Assembly: GCF_036588685.1 (NCBI RefSeq)
Contig: NC_086380.1
Span: forward strand, 37,214,692 to 37,278,691
Length of the DNA stretch: 64,000 nt
From: Mytilus trossulus
Taxonomy: Eukaryota > Mollusca > Bivalvia > Mytilida > Mytilidae
Direction of reading: 5' to 3'
Shown: one piece after another, positions 1 to 11,699 of the stretch
Numbering within the stretch: position 1 is the stretch's first letter
Layout of the letters: each line of letters begins with the position of its first letter
Notes under the pieces: model-generated
Databases searched by the model: none
What the model saw: the letters and a program-made list of their open reading frames with translations, nothing else
What the model was told of the DNA's origin: nothing
Translations under genes and position numbers: made by a program

Positions 1-160
1 CATTCAAACGGGAAAACCAACGGTCTAATCTATATAAACAAAACGAGAAACGAGAAACACGTATATATTACATAAACAAACGACAACCACTGTACATCAG
101 ATTCCTGACTTAGGACAGGTGCAAACATTTGCAGCGGGATTAAACTGTCTATATACCGTC
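1..160 (+). repeat. Repeat family A fragment with a family B-like end
   Basis: It shares the blocks CATTCAAACGGGAAAACCAA, ACATAAACAAACGACAACCA and GACTTAGGACAGG with the family A copies at 9.3, 11.7 and 37.8 kb. Unlike those, it continues into GCAGCGGGATTAAAC, which is a family B block seen again near 34.02 kb. Families A and B therefore share part of their structure. The copy is cut by the window edge. Confidence 0.75.
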
Positions 161-1495
161 TGCGGATGAAAACAGACAAAAATCACAGTTAGCATATTGA
201 GTTTTTTATGAACTTAGTGACTCATACCTTATGTTTTAATTTCTATATAGATTAAAATACAAAATAATATGATATAATATATCACTGTTGTTTATGATAT
301 GAAAAACAAGCAGGTAATTTTATTATTTCAAGATAGATGTTCCGCACCATACGACTATTTTGACCGTACGCAAATACTCGTATGGTCTTGTACGAGCTTG
401 ATCATTCATGTACTAGACCCATTTGGATTTATTTTTGACAAACATTTATCAAAAAATATCTATTGATTTCAAGATTTTATTGAGTATAACAAATTATTAT
501 TATACTAATTAGATGAATAAAGTGAAAAAGTTAACATTAAATTCATTGAAATTAAATAGTTTCTTATTCAAATGTCTATCTAAATCCTATTTTTTCACTT
601 TCGCCCCGGTTGACACTTGCTGTACTAGTATATACAATTTTGTTCATGCATGTTCATTTGCATTTTCATCTCTTGTTTGCAAAAGGCAAGCTTGCATGTT
701 TTTGCGGAAGCATGAATGAAATTCCTTCTGTTTTCCAACGTGCAGTTTCAATTTTGCGTGTCAAAATTTTTATATCACTTATAACATAACAAGAGTTCAA
801 TATGCCAAATCACATGATAGTTTTACAGACTGCATACTTGCATAAATTATATCATCAACCCTACTCCTCCCCCTGATGAAAGTAAAATAGCTACCCTTTT
901 CAATCTTTGCATTATTTTTTGACACTGTTTTATTATATTTTCACATTGGTATTTGAACAGGATTTTTAATCATTTCTGTCCAGTATCATCCGTATCATGC
1001 CGTGATATACAGGAGATAAACTTTAAGTTTTTATCCCAATTACAATTTTAATATTTTATATCAAATCGAGATTGCGGTTACTCTTATCTGTAATTTACAC
1101 TGGTATCTAATAAACTTGACCACTTTCTTATAATTTTGCAGACCGTACGCGTACAGTTCGACCGTATGGGTATTTTGAAATACTCATATGGTCTGGAACA
1201 TAGACATCTATCTTAACAAATTGTTTAAGATCACGTAAACATTATAACAATGTATTTGGTTTGTTTTTTTGCTTTACAGGTAACAGCAAAGTGTTTCCTA
1301 TCAATTGTAACGCAACCAGCAATAATATTGTATACCCGCTGTGGGCTAAGTATGTTTTTAAAAAAAACTTATGCTTATATTTCAGACATAAAGTCAACAT
1401 ATGTTTAAATTGAATAAATGTTAGCAGTCGCGGTTTACACATAAACGCCGTATGATGTTTTCTGCCCTTCATATAGTGTTTGTTCATAAATGTAT
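161..1495. other. AT-rich non-coding stretch
   Basis: I see no exon with splice sites and no recognisable protein. Two places carry partly palindromic blocks built on GACCGTACG and CGTATGGTCT (about 358-396 and 1139-1200), with a related block near 30.53 kb. They may be the ends of a short inverted-repeat element, but I could not pair them convincingly. Confidence 0.5.
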
Positions 1496-1499
1496 ACAC

Positions 1500-4316
1500 A
1501 TGAAAAACAAACAGTATTATTTATTTACTCACATGAAACAAACCGGGATGTGGTATTCAGTACGTTGGTGAAACTGGCCGATATTTATCTAAAGGCATTC
1601 AAGAACATCTCTATCGTTTTAAAAGACCCAATAAATGAAAAAGTATCATTTATTAACATCTTAAGAAGCACAATCATCCTATTAAATATTTAGCAGTACA
1701 ACCTTTAGAAGTAGTAAATAAGCAGCCTGGTGAATCTCATTCAAAGTTTGTACGATCACGGAAAATAATTGAATTAAATTGGATTAAAAAATTACAGACA
1801 GTCTACCCTCTCGGTCTTAATGATAATATCATAGGAATTGGTAATAATCTAGAACCGATTCCGTTAACATTTTGGATATGGTTTTTAAACCTGTTCGTAA
1901 AAATCGTTCTTTTGGTCGAAGAAAAAATCGCAATCAAAGACAATTTCGAACCAATCATACCAATATTTCAGATTTTTTCAAAAAAAAACAACGGCAGACA
2001 TTATTTGTTAACAAAGCTCTGTTCATTACTGGTTAATATACTGAACGACTTTAGAAACGCAACACTCATTTTGTTTATTTTTTTTACCAAATCTTTTTTG
2101 ATTCTCTTACCACTACTTTTCAGGCTTATCATGCTTCTTTGTCCTTACAAGAAATCAAATTCTGACTTACCTGTGGTTATTGAACATACCGAATTTTTGA
2201 AGTCGCAAGAATTTCGTAAAGCAAAGTTTTGGTCCCATGAAAGACTGTTTCAGTTTTTTTGCTCTGTGAAACAGTTCTTTCAATCCTTTGCCTTACTTAA
2301 TTTATTTTAAATGTTGCATCTCCATTTTGCCAAGACAGAGAAATAAAAAAATAAAAAAACTGAGTTAGCCCTTAAGAAAACTGCAAACATGAAAACATAA
2401 ATGAGCTGCAACCATACCGTATGACTTCAGAAACTCGTCTTACTGTCCTTCCGACAACGATCGATACAAGTAGACAAGATTTCTGACTGGCCATCAATGA
2501 ACAGATCAACGTGTAGTGACAATGAAACACGAACAGAGTTTGATTATGCAACGTCATTTGCCAGACATGTGTACGGCCACAACGTCAACTGCTCACCAAA
2601 TTGCCTAGTGCCATTGAGTACAGATTCATGCCATAAATGTTTCCCATGAATTGCATTGCCAAAGAATCGACTGGAGGAAAACCTGTAAAGCCCTCAAGTT
2701 CCAACTGCATAATTGCCAAAACCAATTAATGGGTTGAACAAATGCAAAGTCAGAAGGTGTAAAACAGAACCCAAAAGATGTCAGACATAATTTGTTGACC
2801 TTTCTGACAATCATGTTTGCGTTTGTAACAGGCAGTCATCGCTTTTGACGTTGACACATTCATTCAAAAATAACACAAAAATAATCTAGTGTTGCGTTTC
2901 TTAAGTCGGTCAGTATAGGTTAAATAAAATTTTGGAGGATTACAACACAATTTCATATAGCAAACCTAAGTATGAAATAGTTCAAATTGTTATGGCATAT
3001 TGTTATTCTAAACTATTTCCCAAAATTGATCGCCTTAAATATCATAAAAAACATTTTATTAAAATAAATTATGTCAATAAAGGTTATGATTTTGTTAATA
3101 TTGCCGGTATATTTAACGACCATTCTGTTAAAGAACAAATTCCTGGATATTTTGACAATACTGAGCTCCCTCTTATTAGTTATATTTTACAAGAAATCTA
3201 CCCGGAAATTTGTGTTTAATTATAACCAATTGTGTAAAGATGTTAACATCAGTGAAAACACACCTACTTCATGTTATTGTAGTAATTCCAAATACATTTA
3301 TGGACCCTTTTCCCATGTTAGAAAAGGAGGTCTTAACAGCGTTCAAGACCGAGAGTTGAAATCATTCCTCAGTTAAGGACCGAAATATTGTCCCCCGTCA
3401 ATTATTAATTGGAATGAGTGTCGTTATATCATCCACGACTCACTCCGTACTTACTGTTTGAAATAGATAAAACGGGAAAAAGCTGACAAAAAATCTTTGG
3501 ACTCTTTTTTTAATTCAGTAATGAACATAGTTGATATACGTTTTCAACATTTTAAAGAACATTTTACTATTAACAATAACCACAATAAACCTATTTCTCG
3601 TATCAAACATAAACTCAAAGAACTAGCCAAGGAATTTGTTTTTGTCCTGGCCGATAAAGCTGCTAATAATATTAGTATTGTTTGCATAAAATTTACATTG
3701 AGGTTCTGAAAAAAAAATTCACTAATTCACCAACATTTCAACTGACTTCATTTTCAGAAAACGACATCTGTAACAAACATAAACTTTTAACTACCGCTTT
3801 ACAAGCAGAACCAAATACAATGAAAGTCCCAACTATGTATTGGCTTACGACGCTACACTTGGTACAATCAAAAACCTTATGATAAGTTGTTCAAATAAGG
3901 CCTTCGAAAATAGAGGAATTAATTACTTTTAGAGTGTCAAGAACTCGTTGGAAGTACTTGATAAATTACATGCTTATATTGGTGATTTTGAATCTGTTCA
4001 AAGTTTTGATTTTTCTACCATGTATACCAAATTGCCTCACATTCTCATTAAGAAAAAAATCACACACCTAATTAAATGGGCATTTAAAAAGTCAGAATGT
4101 GAATATATATGTTCAAACTCTTTTAAGTAATTTTTTAGTAGCAATAAACAAAAAAACTATGTCAATTTGACATGCTTTGATACTATATATGCCCTTGAAA
4201 TTTTACTAGATAACATTTTTGTTCGCTTTGGAGATTCCGTATATCGTCAGGTTATCGGAATTCCAATGGGGACTAACTGTGCACCACTTATTTGTGGACC
4301 TGTTTTTGTATTGCTA
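1500..4316 (+). pseudogene. Naiad-like Penelope retroelement (GIY-YIG upstream of RT), decayed
   Basis: Translating across frames gives a GIY-YIG nuclease first: IYLLT then CGIQYVGETGRYL at about 1520-1590, and a helical stretch ending KKLQTVYPLGLND near 1830. A basic linker follows, then reverse transcriptase (RT): DKAANN at 3653-3670, motif A FDFSTMYT at 4005-4028, motif B IGIPMGTNCAPL at about 4257-4292. The reading is broken by stops (including one in place of a Cys of the CNKPGC-like knuckle), by frameshifts and by an 873-bp insertion. The RT stops after motif B, before the catalytic YxDD, and family B sequence follows. Established knowledge: most Penelope-like elements carry GIY-YIG after the RT, while Naiad elements carry it before. 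The Naiad assignment is inferred from domain order and general resemblance; no phylogeny was run. Confidence 0.8.
2041..2913. mobile_element. Inverted-repeat DNA element inserted in the Naiad-like element
   Basis: The ends are inverted: CTGAACGACTTTAGAAACGC at the left, and the complement of GCGTTTCTTAAGTCGGTCAG at the right. TATA is duplicated at both sides (2037-2040 and 2914-2917). If the 873 bp plus one TATA are ignored, the host retroelement reading continues in frame from FVNKALFITG to RLNKILEDYN, which supports the boundaries. No transposase is recognisable inside, so it is probably non-autonomous. Confidence 0.8.
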
Positions 4317-4665
4317 TGAGTTACAATTGGCTAGAGGTATAGGGGGAGGGTTGAGATGTCATAAACATGTTTAACCTCGCCGCATTTTTGCGCCTGTCCC
4401 AAGTCAGGAGCATCTGGCCTTTGTTAGTCTTGTATTATTTTAATTTTAGTTTCTTGTGTACAATTTGACAATTAGTATGGCGTTCATTATCACTTAACTA
4501 GTATATATTTGTTTAGGGGCCAGCTGAAGGACGCCTCCGGGTGCTGGAATTTCTCGCTACATTGAAGACCTGTTGGTGACCTTCTGTTGTTGTTTTTTCT
4601 ATGATCGGGTTGTTGTCTTTTTGATACATTCCCCATTTCCATACTCAATTTTATACAACATACAT
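4317..4665 (+). repeat. Repeat family B, full-length copy
   Basis: It is about 345 bp, with blocks GCGCCTGTCCCAAGTCAGGA, GGACGCCTCCGGGTG and the end CATTCCCCATTTCC. Near-identical copies lie at 38.77-39.11 kb (+) and 33.76-34.09 kb (-), and a 3' piece at 50.07-50.20 kb. Here it directly follows the broken RT in the same orientation, which suggests it is the 3' part of that kind of retroelement. Confidence 0.8.
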
Positions 4666-5082
4666 GATGTTTAAAAGATTAAAAGCTTGATTAAAAAAAG
4701 TATGAAACTTATCAAAATATCTATAATAGTATGTGCATTTTACTAACTTACTGATAGCAATGACATCTGTTTCGAATAAGATAAGTAAGTAAGCAAGTAA
4801 TTTAACATAGTTAACAAACTTAATACACATAATTGAGCTTAAAGATCTCCTTCAACGGCTGACTATAACATATATGAAAAGAAAAAATGCAACAAGCAAG
4901 ATTTAAAATGTTTATAATTTGATGTTTGCAAAAATATCAAATTTAAATAATTATACTAGAACCATTTGAATTTTGTTTTTCAGCAGTTAGCAATATCCTT
5001 ACGTATTTTCGAAATGCTGTAATTTTAGCGTTGTTGCTCATTTATGTGCTTATACACGGATTTTTGTCCTTTAATTTTTCAG
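4666..5082. other. Non-coding; upstream intron of the ZP gene
   Basis: AT-rich, ending in a pyrimidine-rich tract and AG at 5081-5082, which fits the 3' end of an intron. No earlier ZP exon could be identified to the left in this window. Confidence 0.5.
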
Positions 5083-7063
5083 CACTACCTGTTTATCCAA
5101 TGACAAAGCCATCATGGGGGATAAGTGGACACTCAGCAATGAAACAATTTCGATAGCCATGTATGCCTTTCGTTTTGTTGATTCAAGCAGTGTGACGATT
5201 GAATGCTCCGCTTATATTTGTCCATCATCAGATTCAGTATGCACCAAAGCAGTAAACGTGAGTATACATTAATGAAATTTATAGCTTCAGTTTTATACTA
5301 CATCATTAGATGACATTCTACGTTATTAACATGTAATAGAATTGTTACACATTTTCATGTCGGAGCCTTTTATAGCCGACTATACGATACTCGTTTTTTT
5401 TCTCATTGTTGAATGCCGTACATTGTACAGTTCCATATTATTGCTATGTTTTATTTTTTTTTAACTTTGGTGCGTAGTTGTCTCCTTTGCAATGATACCA
5501 CTTCTCCTTATTTTAATATTGTATTCACTTACAATGCAGTACAAATTGTATCCTTAATACCTTATAATGACTAAATGAAACGATAATACCATACTTGCGG
5601 CTCAAAATCTTTCAAGTCTATTTAATCATCCTTCAATTTGGATCCAAAATCTTGTTTCAATGAGCATTATCCTGGTAATTTTAAATTATTTAGGAAGGAT
5701 TTTGGAAGAGATTGGTGTCCGGCTGATAAACGGACAATGCTTATATAAGTGTAATTATAAGCTGACTGAAGACATAAGACACGAGAATACATTTTGCGAT
5801 GTATTTAAAAAGAAATTACTAATGTCTGTTATGTATGCCTTTTTCCTAAACTATTTTAAAGTACCACATTGTTCACTTCATAAAATACACACCATGCATT
5901 CTTTTTTCATGTTTTCCTTTACTCTATTTAACAGACCTGTCAACCAAATGCAGCAGGCAGACGAAGACGTAACTCCAACATAGAATCCCACCCTCTGCAT
6001 GAATACAAAGAAGAGACTTCGTCTGTGTCATTTACTGTTGCTGATCGCTATAACGATGCAAATGGAAGTGAAGGTATTAAACACTTTTTTACTGTCTTTT
6101 TCTTATTGCAATTTTATTTAGAGTGCAACTGTCATTATTGAGGAAAGAGAACACAAACGTTTCTGTATAAATCAAGACATTTGGATATCATACTTTTAGA
6201 AATATTGGAAAAAACGATTTTTTTATTTAAATATTTAAATATAATTTCCAAATGACTGTTTATTAAAGATGAACATAAATATAACACCTATTCTAATGTT
6301 CAGTTAATATTGAATGTAAAATGATAAGAATAGCGTATGTATTATCTAACATTACATTATAACCATTCAATATCAACAGTGAAATAAAGATCACCAGAAG
6401 AAAGCCTGATAATTTACATAGTAATGCATGCAAAATTTTTCAGCAGATCCAATTATTTATATATATAATTGAACATTACTTAGTGAAGAGATTAACCGAA
6501 CCGTTTCTTGTCTATATTATCATCATCAGTGAAAATAGGAAATATTGAAATAACAAACTTGCAAAATCTAGAATAATTTGTTGGTATTGTTTTTTCATGT
6601 CCTCTTATTCAACATTTGGTTCCCATTTATCCAGATATTTCAGATATGTAATTATATAGAATACACGACAAAGACTTTGACCTTCTTATTGGCAAGTTTA
6701 CTCTAGTTTTGTAAGACATGAAGCGAAAGAGATTCTTTCTCCAAGTTCAACAAAACGGAAATCATATCACACTTTTAGAGATTTGAGCCGTCAACAATGT
6801 GTTATATTTCATAATGTCATCACTCTTTGGCAATTTTTTGTTTGTATCATTAAGTAGATTCTCTATCATTTTCATGTATTATGTGATATTCTTTAAAATA
6901 AGATAAACACATTATGTCTAAAACATTATTAGATGTTCCATGTTTTTCCCTTCTCATTTATAAATACAATTATTTGTGTCGTTTCATTTCAGGAGTATCT
7001 GGGAATATGATTCTGTATCTTACAGCAGTGTTTATTACCATGTGTTGCCTAGTAAGAGAGTGA
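5083..7063 (+). CDS. ZP-domain membrane protein, last three exons (5' incomplete)
   Basis: Exons are 5083-5257, 5935-6073 and 6993-7063 (TGA 7061-7063). They have AG acceptors, GTGAGT and GTATTA donors, and phases that agree (entry needs one base to finish a codon; 0; 1). Exon 1 encodes a run typical of the end of a ZP-C subdomain: a Cys near the start, MYAFRF, then ECSAYICPSSDSVC with conserved Cys. Exon 2 begins TCQPNAAGRRRR, a furin-like site after the last ZP cysteine, followed by a Ser/Glu-rich spacer. Exon 3 is a hydrophobic anchor (MILYLTAVFITMCCL) ending in RE. ZP proteins are made as membrane precursors, cut at the furin site and polymerise outside the cell; an egg-coat, mucosal or matrix role is possible but not shown here. 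The 5' part lies to the left or was missed. Confidence 0.85.
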
Positions 7064-7600
7064 TAACATGAAAGACATGAAATTTTACATAAAAAATAAC
7101 ATTTCTTATCGCTTTTGTTTAACATATAATATGATGTATTATATATGTGTCGTTACATTGTCGGTAATACATTCATAATTAAATGACTTGCTGTGTTTGT
7201 TCTATCTGAATAACTATATGTTAGCTCGTCATGGCTTTATTTCAAACCCCTTATTGTTGGTGTACTCATGCATCTTTAACAAAAACAAAATTATTATGTT
7301 TATGCAAAAAAGAAGATGCAGTATGACCACCAATAAGTCATCTGTATAGTAAGGGTATATTCTCCAGGAAACTTTGTTATAAACAATGCATAAATACGTG
7401 TCTATTTTGGAATATGTATTCTATAAGATAATTACGTTAAAGACAAATACTGTTGTACACGTGTTGTAGGGGAAACAATACTAAATAATGTATTTTCATT
7501 TGAAATTTATACAACAAAGGAACCTCTATTTCATGGCACTATCCTCTATAAACTAATTGATGTGTAATTTAAAAAATATATAAGTCATAGGAAGGTTTTT
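7064..7600. other. Downstream of ZP gene, no gene seen
   Basis: Probably contains the 3' UTR of the ZP gene. AT-rich; no clear polyadenylation signal could be assigned. Confidence 0.4.
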
Positions 7601-7825
7601 AATTATGAGGATAACCCCTAATACATATAGTCAGCTTTATAAGAGGTTCCAAAATGACAAAATATGAAAGAATTCAAATGAGAAAACCAACAGTAAAATT
7701 TATACTAAACATAACTGCCGAAAAACAAACATGACAGCTGCAACCACTAGATTATAATCTCCTTACTAAAGACAGTTGTCAATATTTAGCTTTTACACAA
7801 TGAAGGGTGTTAGCTACTCTGTTTC
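7601..7825 (+). repeat. Diverged repeat family A
   Basis: It contains AAGAGGTTCCAAAATGACAA, ATTCAAATGAGAAAACCAAC and a degraded CAACCACTAGATTATA, in the same order as family A but with many substitutions. Confidence 0.6.
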
Positions 7826-8544
7826 AAAATAACAAAGCTTTTCAAAAGACTGTTATTAAATGATAGTTAATAAATGAAGGAACTAAAAAAGCAACAACAA
7901 AAATAAAGGGTATGTGTGCTTGTTTTTGAGATATAAGCCACTGAAAATGTGTCGGGAAATGATTCTCTCTAGATTTTTCATACTGTTAACACTTGTAAAC
8001 ATTTTGAAAAAATACCAAGGATTTTTATAAATTTTCAAATATTGCTTTTAAAACAAAACGAATTAAAATATGAAAAGAAAACTAGGTGTTAGTGGACAAT
8101 TTTTTTTTAATGCAAAACATTAACAAATAAGAGGATTCCGAAAATCTTGAAAAATTTTAAAAACAAGAGGAGCGAAATCCTTAAACAGGTCAGGACCACT
8201 ACTTTATATGGAAATGCATAAATTAGCATACTTATGTTCTCGCACATGTAATTGTTTATTTACATATGACGCAATTTATTTTTACCTAGGTTTTTGACCA
8301 ATCCACTAAATGAGTCACAATGCATGATGGACTACTACGTGTTTATTATCAACCAAGAACGCGTATTATTTACTGAAATACAACACATTTTTTCGTGCAA
8401 TGCAGGATTTTCAATTTTGCTTAGTTTTTCATTTTGTGTATCCTCATTTATAGTTCGTGATATAAAGTATTACTTCCATGCTCAGATTAACGAAGCGTTG
8501 TTTCTATGCGAAGAAAAAAGGGTTTGAATTACCCGATATATAGT
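7826..8544. other. No gene seen
   Basis: AT-rich with homopolymer runs. A possible open frame at 8294-8527 lacks any recognisable motif and is most likely chance. Confidence 0.5.
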
Positions 8545-8755
8545 CATTATAGATTAGACCGTTGGTTTTCCCGTTTGAATGGTTTTACACTAGTAATTTT
8601 GGGGCCCTTTATAGCTTGTTGTTCGGTGTGAGCCAAGGCTCCGTGTTGAAGGCCGTACTTTAACCTATAATGGTTTAATTTTTAAATTGTTATTTGGATG
8701 GAGAGTTGCCTCATTGGCACTCACACCACATCTTCCTATATCTATTAACATGTTT
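8545..8755 (-). repeat. Repeat family A, reverse copy
   Basis: It starts at GACCGTTGGTTTTCCCGTTT and runs to CACACCACATCTTCC, the reverse complement of the family A order. Its tail (GTTGCCTCATTGGCACTCA) is the variant also seen at 45.65-45.71 kb. Confidence 0.75.
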
Positions 8756-9023
8756 GAAGATGGCACAGAGATTTCATGTATTTGTCCACCAGACAGCAAC
8801 GAAACAACGGCAAAAAAACACAATTACCCATGAGACAAACTTACTAGTGTAAAGTAATCCGTCGATAAACGCCGGTGCTGATATTCACGAGTACAGCAAT
8901 GTTCGTATAAATAATTAAAGGCAAATGTGGAATCCTTGAATTTTGTGTTCGTAAAAAAGGCGAAGAAATATTTACATACATGGCAGTGTTAACAAAATCT
9001 ATAAGTATTTTGCCAAACTAAAT

Positions 9024-9260
9024 AAAATCATTACAGCTGATTTCTTTTACCTGCAAAGTAAAAATTTGGTTGGCTTGCTTGCTTTGTTTGTACAGTTGTT
9101 TATATACAAGCTTTGAAAATAAGACTGACATCTTTAAACAATTTATATATAGGCAAAGTTTAACTTGTATATTTTATATTTTGTACAATATATAAATAAA
9201 GCAAGCAAGCTAACCAAAGTTTTGCTCTACATGTATTAGGAAATAAGCTGTAATGATTTT
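9024..9260. mobile_element. Short inverted-repeat element (MITE-like)
   Basis: The outer ends pair as inverted repeats of about 75 bp: AAAATCATTACAGCTGATTT on the left and the complement of AAATAAGCTGTAATGATTTT on the right. GGCTTGCTTGCTTTG inside the left arm is matched by AAAGCAAGCAAGC in the right arm. The element is about 237 bp with no coding capacity. Its target duplication is unclear. Confidence 0.75.
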
Positions 9261-9329
9261 TTCCATATGTATGTGTGACAAGGTGGAATATTTGATATGT
9301 TTTGTGAAAATTGCAGCGTTGGATCTATA

Positions 9330-9605
9330 ATAAAAAAGAAGATGTGGTATGATTGTCAATGAGACAGCTGTCCACAAGAGACCAAAATGACACAGGAATT
9401 AACATTTATAGACCACCGTACGGCCTTCAACAATGAGCAAAGCCCATACCGCATAGCCTGCTATAAAAGGCCCCAATATGACAATATAAACCAATTCAAA
9501 CGAGAAAACTAACGGTCTTAATTATATAAAAAAAAATGAACGAAAAACAAATATGTAACACATAAACAAACGACAACCTATGAAATACAGGCTCCTATAA
9601 AATAT
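9330..9605 (+). repeat. Repeat family A, near complete
   Basis: Good copy, from AAAGAAGATGTGGTATGATT through CCGTACGGCCTTCAACAATG and CAAACGAGAAAACTAACGGT to CAGGCTCCTATAAAAT. Confidence 0.85.
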
Positions 9606-9629
9606 TTTTTTTATGGGATCGATTTCTTG

Positions 9630-9805
9630 TCCTTTTATATATTTAATTGGGCCGTTATTTTTTGGATTGTTTTACACAAGTAATTTTTGGGTCATTAATA
9701 GCTTACTTTTCAGCATTGAACCTATGACTGCTTACTTTACTAAATTATGTCTTTGTTGGAAAGATGTCTCATTTGGCACTCATACCTCATCTTCTTATTT
9801 CTATA
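9630..9805 (-). repeat. Repeat family A, older reverse copy
   Basis: Diverged reverse copy just after the forward one: GGGCCGTTATTTTTTGGATT, TTTTACACAAG, then GATGTCTCATTTGGCACTCA and CATCTTCTTATTT. Together the two form a loose inverted pair. Confidence 0.65.
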
Positions 9806-10028
9806 TACTAAGCACGTTTAAGAGAGAGAAAAAATTGGTGATATGGCACCCACAACGATCCAGAGACTTTTAATATTGGAGATATTTTACATATGTCAAC
9901 AGGACAGCAGCCGAACGATGAGTAACCTCTGAGGTATATTTTGTGATAAAATTTATAGCAACAAACGGATATAATCGATGGATGAAACTATAAAAAAATG
10001 TATTGAGCTATATACCGTTCCCGCTCAG

Positions 10029-10180
10029 TGGCAGATCCAGGGGGCGGGGGGTTCGGGGGATGGACCCCCTTTTTTGGACGATCAGTGCGTTTGGACAGGG
10101 ACATGTAGTTGGAACCCCCTCTCCTTTTGTCCAGGGTTAGGACTCCCCTTTTTAAAATGGCTGGATCCGCCCCTGCCGCT
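10029..10180. mobile_element. Short inverted-repeat element with CAGTGGC.. ends
   Basis: The ends CAGTGGCAGATCCAG and CTGGATCCGCCCCTG are inverted, with GGGGGATGGACCCCC inside. The CAG(T/G)GGCG-like end resembles hAT-type non-autonomous elements. A related, decayed copy lies at 24.76-24.90 kb. An 8-bp target duplication could not be confirmed; only CCGCT repeats at both sides. Confidence 0.6.
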
Positions 10181-11695
10181 TTCATAACACTTATTTTTAG
10201 CATACTGAATATTATGATGTTCTTACTATTAGTTCAGGTCCTGATAAAAAAAAATACACATTCAGTACAGAAGTGTTTCAATGAAAGTTTTCGTGTTTTT
10301 CTAGGCAGAAATGATTTTGGAATGACATTATACAGGTTTAAAAGAGCTCAAATGATTTTCTTACTGGACAGTGGTCGTTTCATTGGATATTTCACTGTGC
10401 CATGTCGTGAAATTAATGCAGGTTTAATTCATAACACTGCACAAAACCGGTTCAACTACTTTTGCAAGGCAAAAAGGAAAGTCGAATCGTGAAGCCAATA
10501 AACAATATTTTTTTAATCTGAGCATGCAAATTGAAGGTTACGTTATATATTTTACATTAAATATATTTGCAGAATAAAAACTTTGCTAATGAGAGTCCCA
10601 GACAATATATTAGTTGACTGTTTTCCCACTAATTCCACGTGTATTACGTAGTAGTTTACTCGTAGTAGCCCCCAATACATTGTAGTTCATTGAGTCGATT
10701 GGTCAGTTTTTCAAGGCCATATTGGCCTTGTGTTTTGGAAATTACTATGCAAATATATTCTGACGTCAGAAAATCTAGAGTTCTCGACCTGTTAAATGGA
10801 AGGTGAACATTCTTAAAATCATATACAGTCCTGTATGCGGTTTAATAAGACCAAACGAATTCGAACTATTGTGGTTAAACGGTAGAAAAGTTAATTAAAT
10901 TTGTATACGGTTCCCAAGATGGCACAAAAGTTATACTTACCGTCAAAACATAATGAACATTTACATTCACGTTGATCCGTCTTCGTGTTGTCTAACTGCT
11001 TACAATGCAACTTGCAAATGATCGTTTTTAAAACGATCAAAAGCTCATATGTTCCGTCAATTGAGGGTCTCCTTATCCACTGCTGCATTTTTTGTTTGAC
11101 ATAGAAAAAATCTGAACAAATAATATCAATCGGTTAAAACCATATCCAAAGGGGCACACCTATATTTCACGTTTAGACGCAATTTCAAAGTTTGATGTTA
11201 TCTGGCGGGGTAGCTCATTGATTAACGCATCGAAGACACCCCTTTTTATATATATATCACATCACATGAACTTTTAGTTATTTAAACTGTTATAATAATT
11301 GCATATTGTGTGATTTAATAAAAACAAATATATTTACTCGGACAGTATTTTTTCTGTATTATTAAAAAAAAATTGTTTAACATTGTGTTTGACCTTCGTT
11401 GTGCGGTTACTCGAATTGGTTGAACATTTGTCAAGTTGAATTCGAGGGGTAGCCTACATTTATATCGTTGTTTTACTCTCGTGTTTGTTAACAAATTGCA
11501 TTTTCGGGAAATGATCTTGTAATTTTGTTTGCATCTTATTTCTTTGGTGTCATGTTTTGGTTATGTTTGTGTTCGATCGTACAAAACTGACTAGTCGACA
11601 GTTGCGCGCTAACATGGTGTGATCTTGTTATTTTTTGTAACTTTTTGCATACATGAGGATTGCATGTTTTCTTGTTTTTTGTGTCATATGTTTCA
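10181..11695. other. Mostly non-coding, one weak exon candidate
   Basis: On the minus strand about 11069-10941 an open frame runs from QWIRRPSIDG to CKCSLCFDG and ends at a good donor (G|GTAAGTATA) near 10940. The upstream acceptor (AAAAAATGCAG) is weak and no family is recognised, so it is recorded only as a possibility. The rest shows no gene. Confidence 0.3.
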
Positions 11696-11699
11696 GTAT

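Noticed and set aside
361..1200. A single element bounded by the GACCGTACG palindromic blocks
   Set aside because: The two blocks do not pair over more than about 20 bases and no target duplication was found.
1242..1499. 85-codon open frame on the minus strand
   Set aside because: No motif, and it abuts the retroelement start on the other strand.
5660..5983. 107-codon open frame overlapping the second ZP exon
   Set aside because: It lies mostly in the intron and reads a different frame from the phase-consistent ZP exon.
10109..10492. 127-codon open frame on the + strand
   Set aside because: It starts inside a short inverted-repeat element and shows no motif or splice support.
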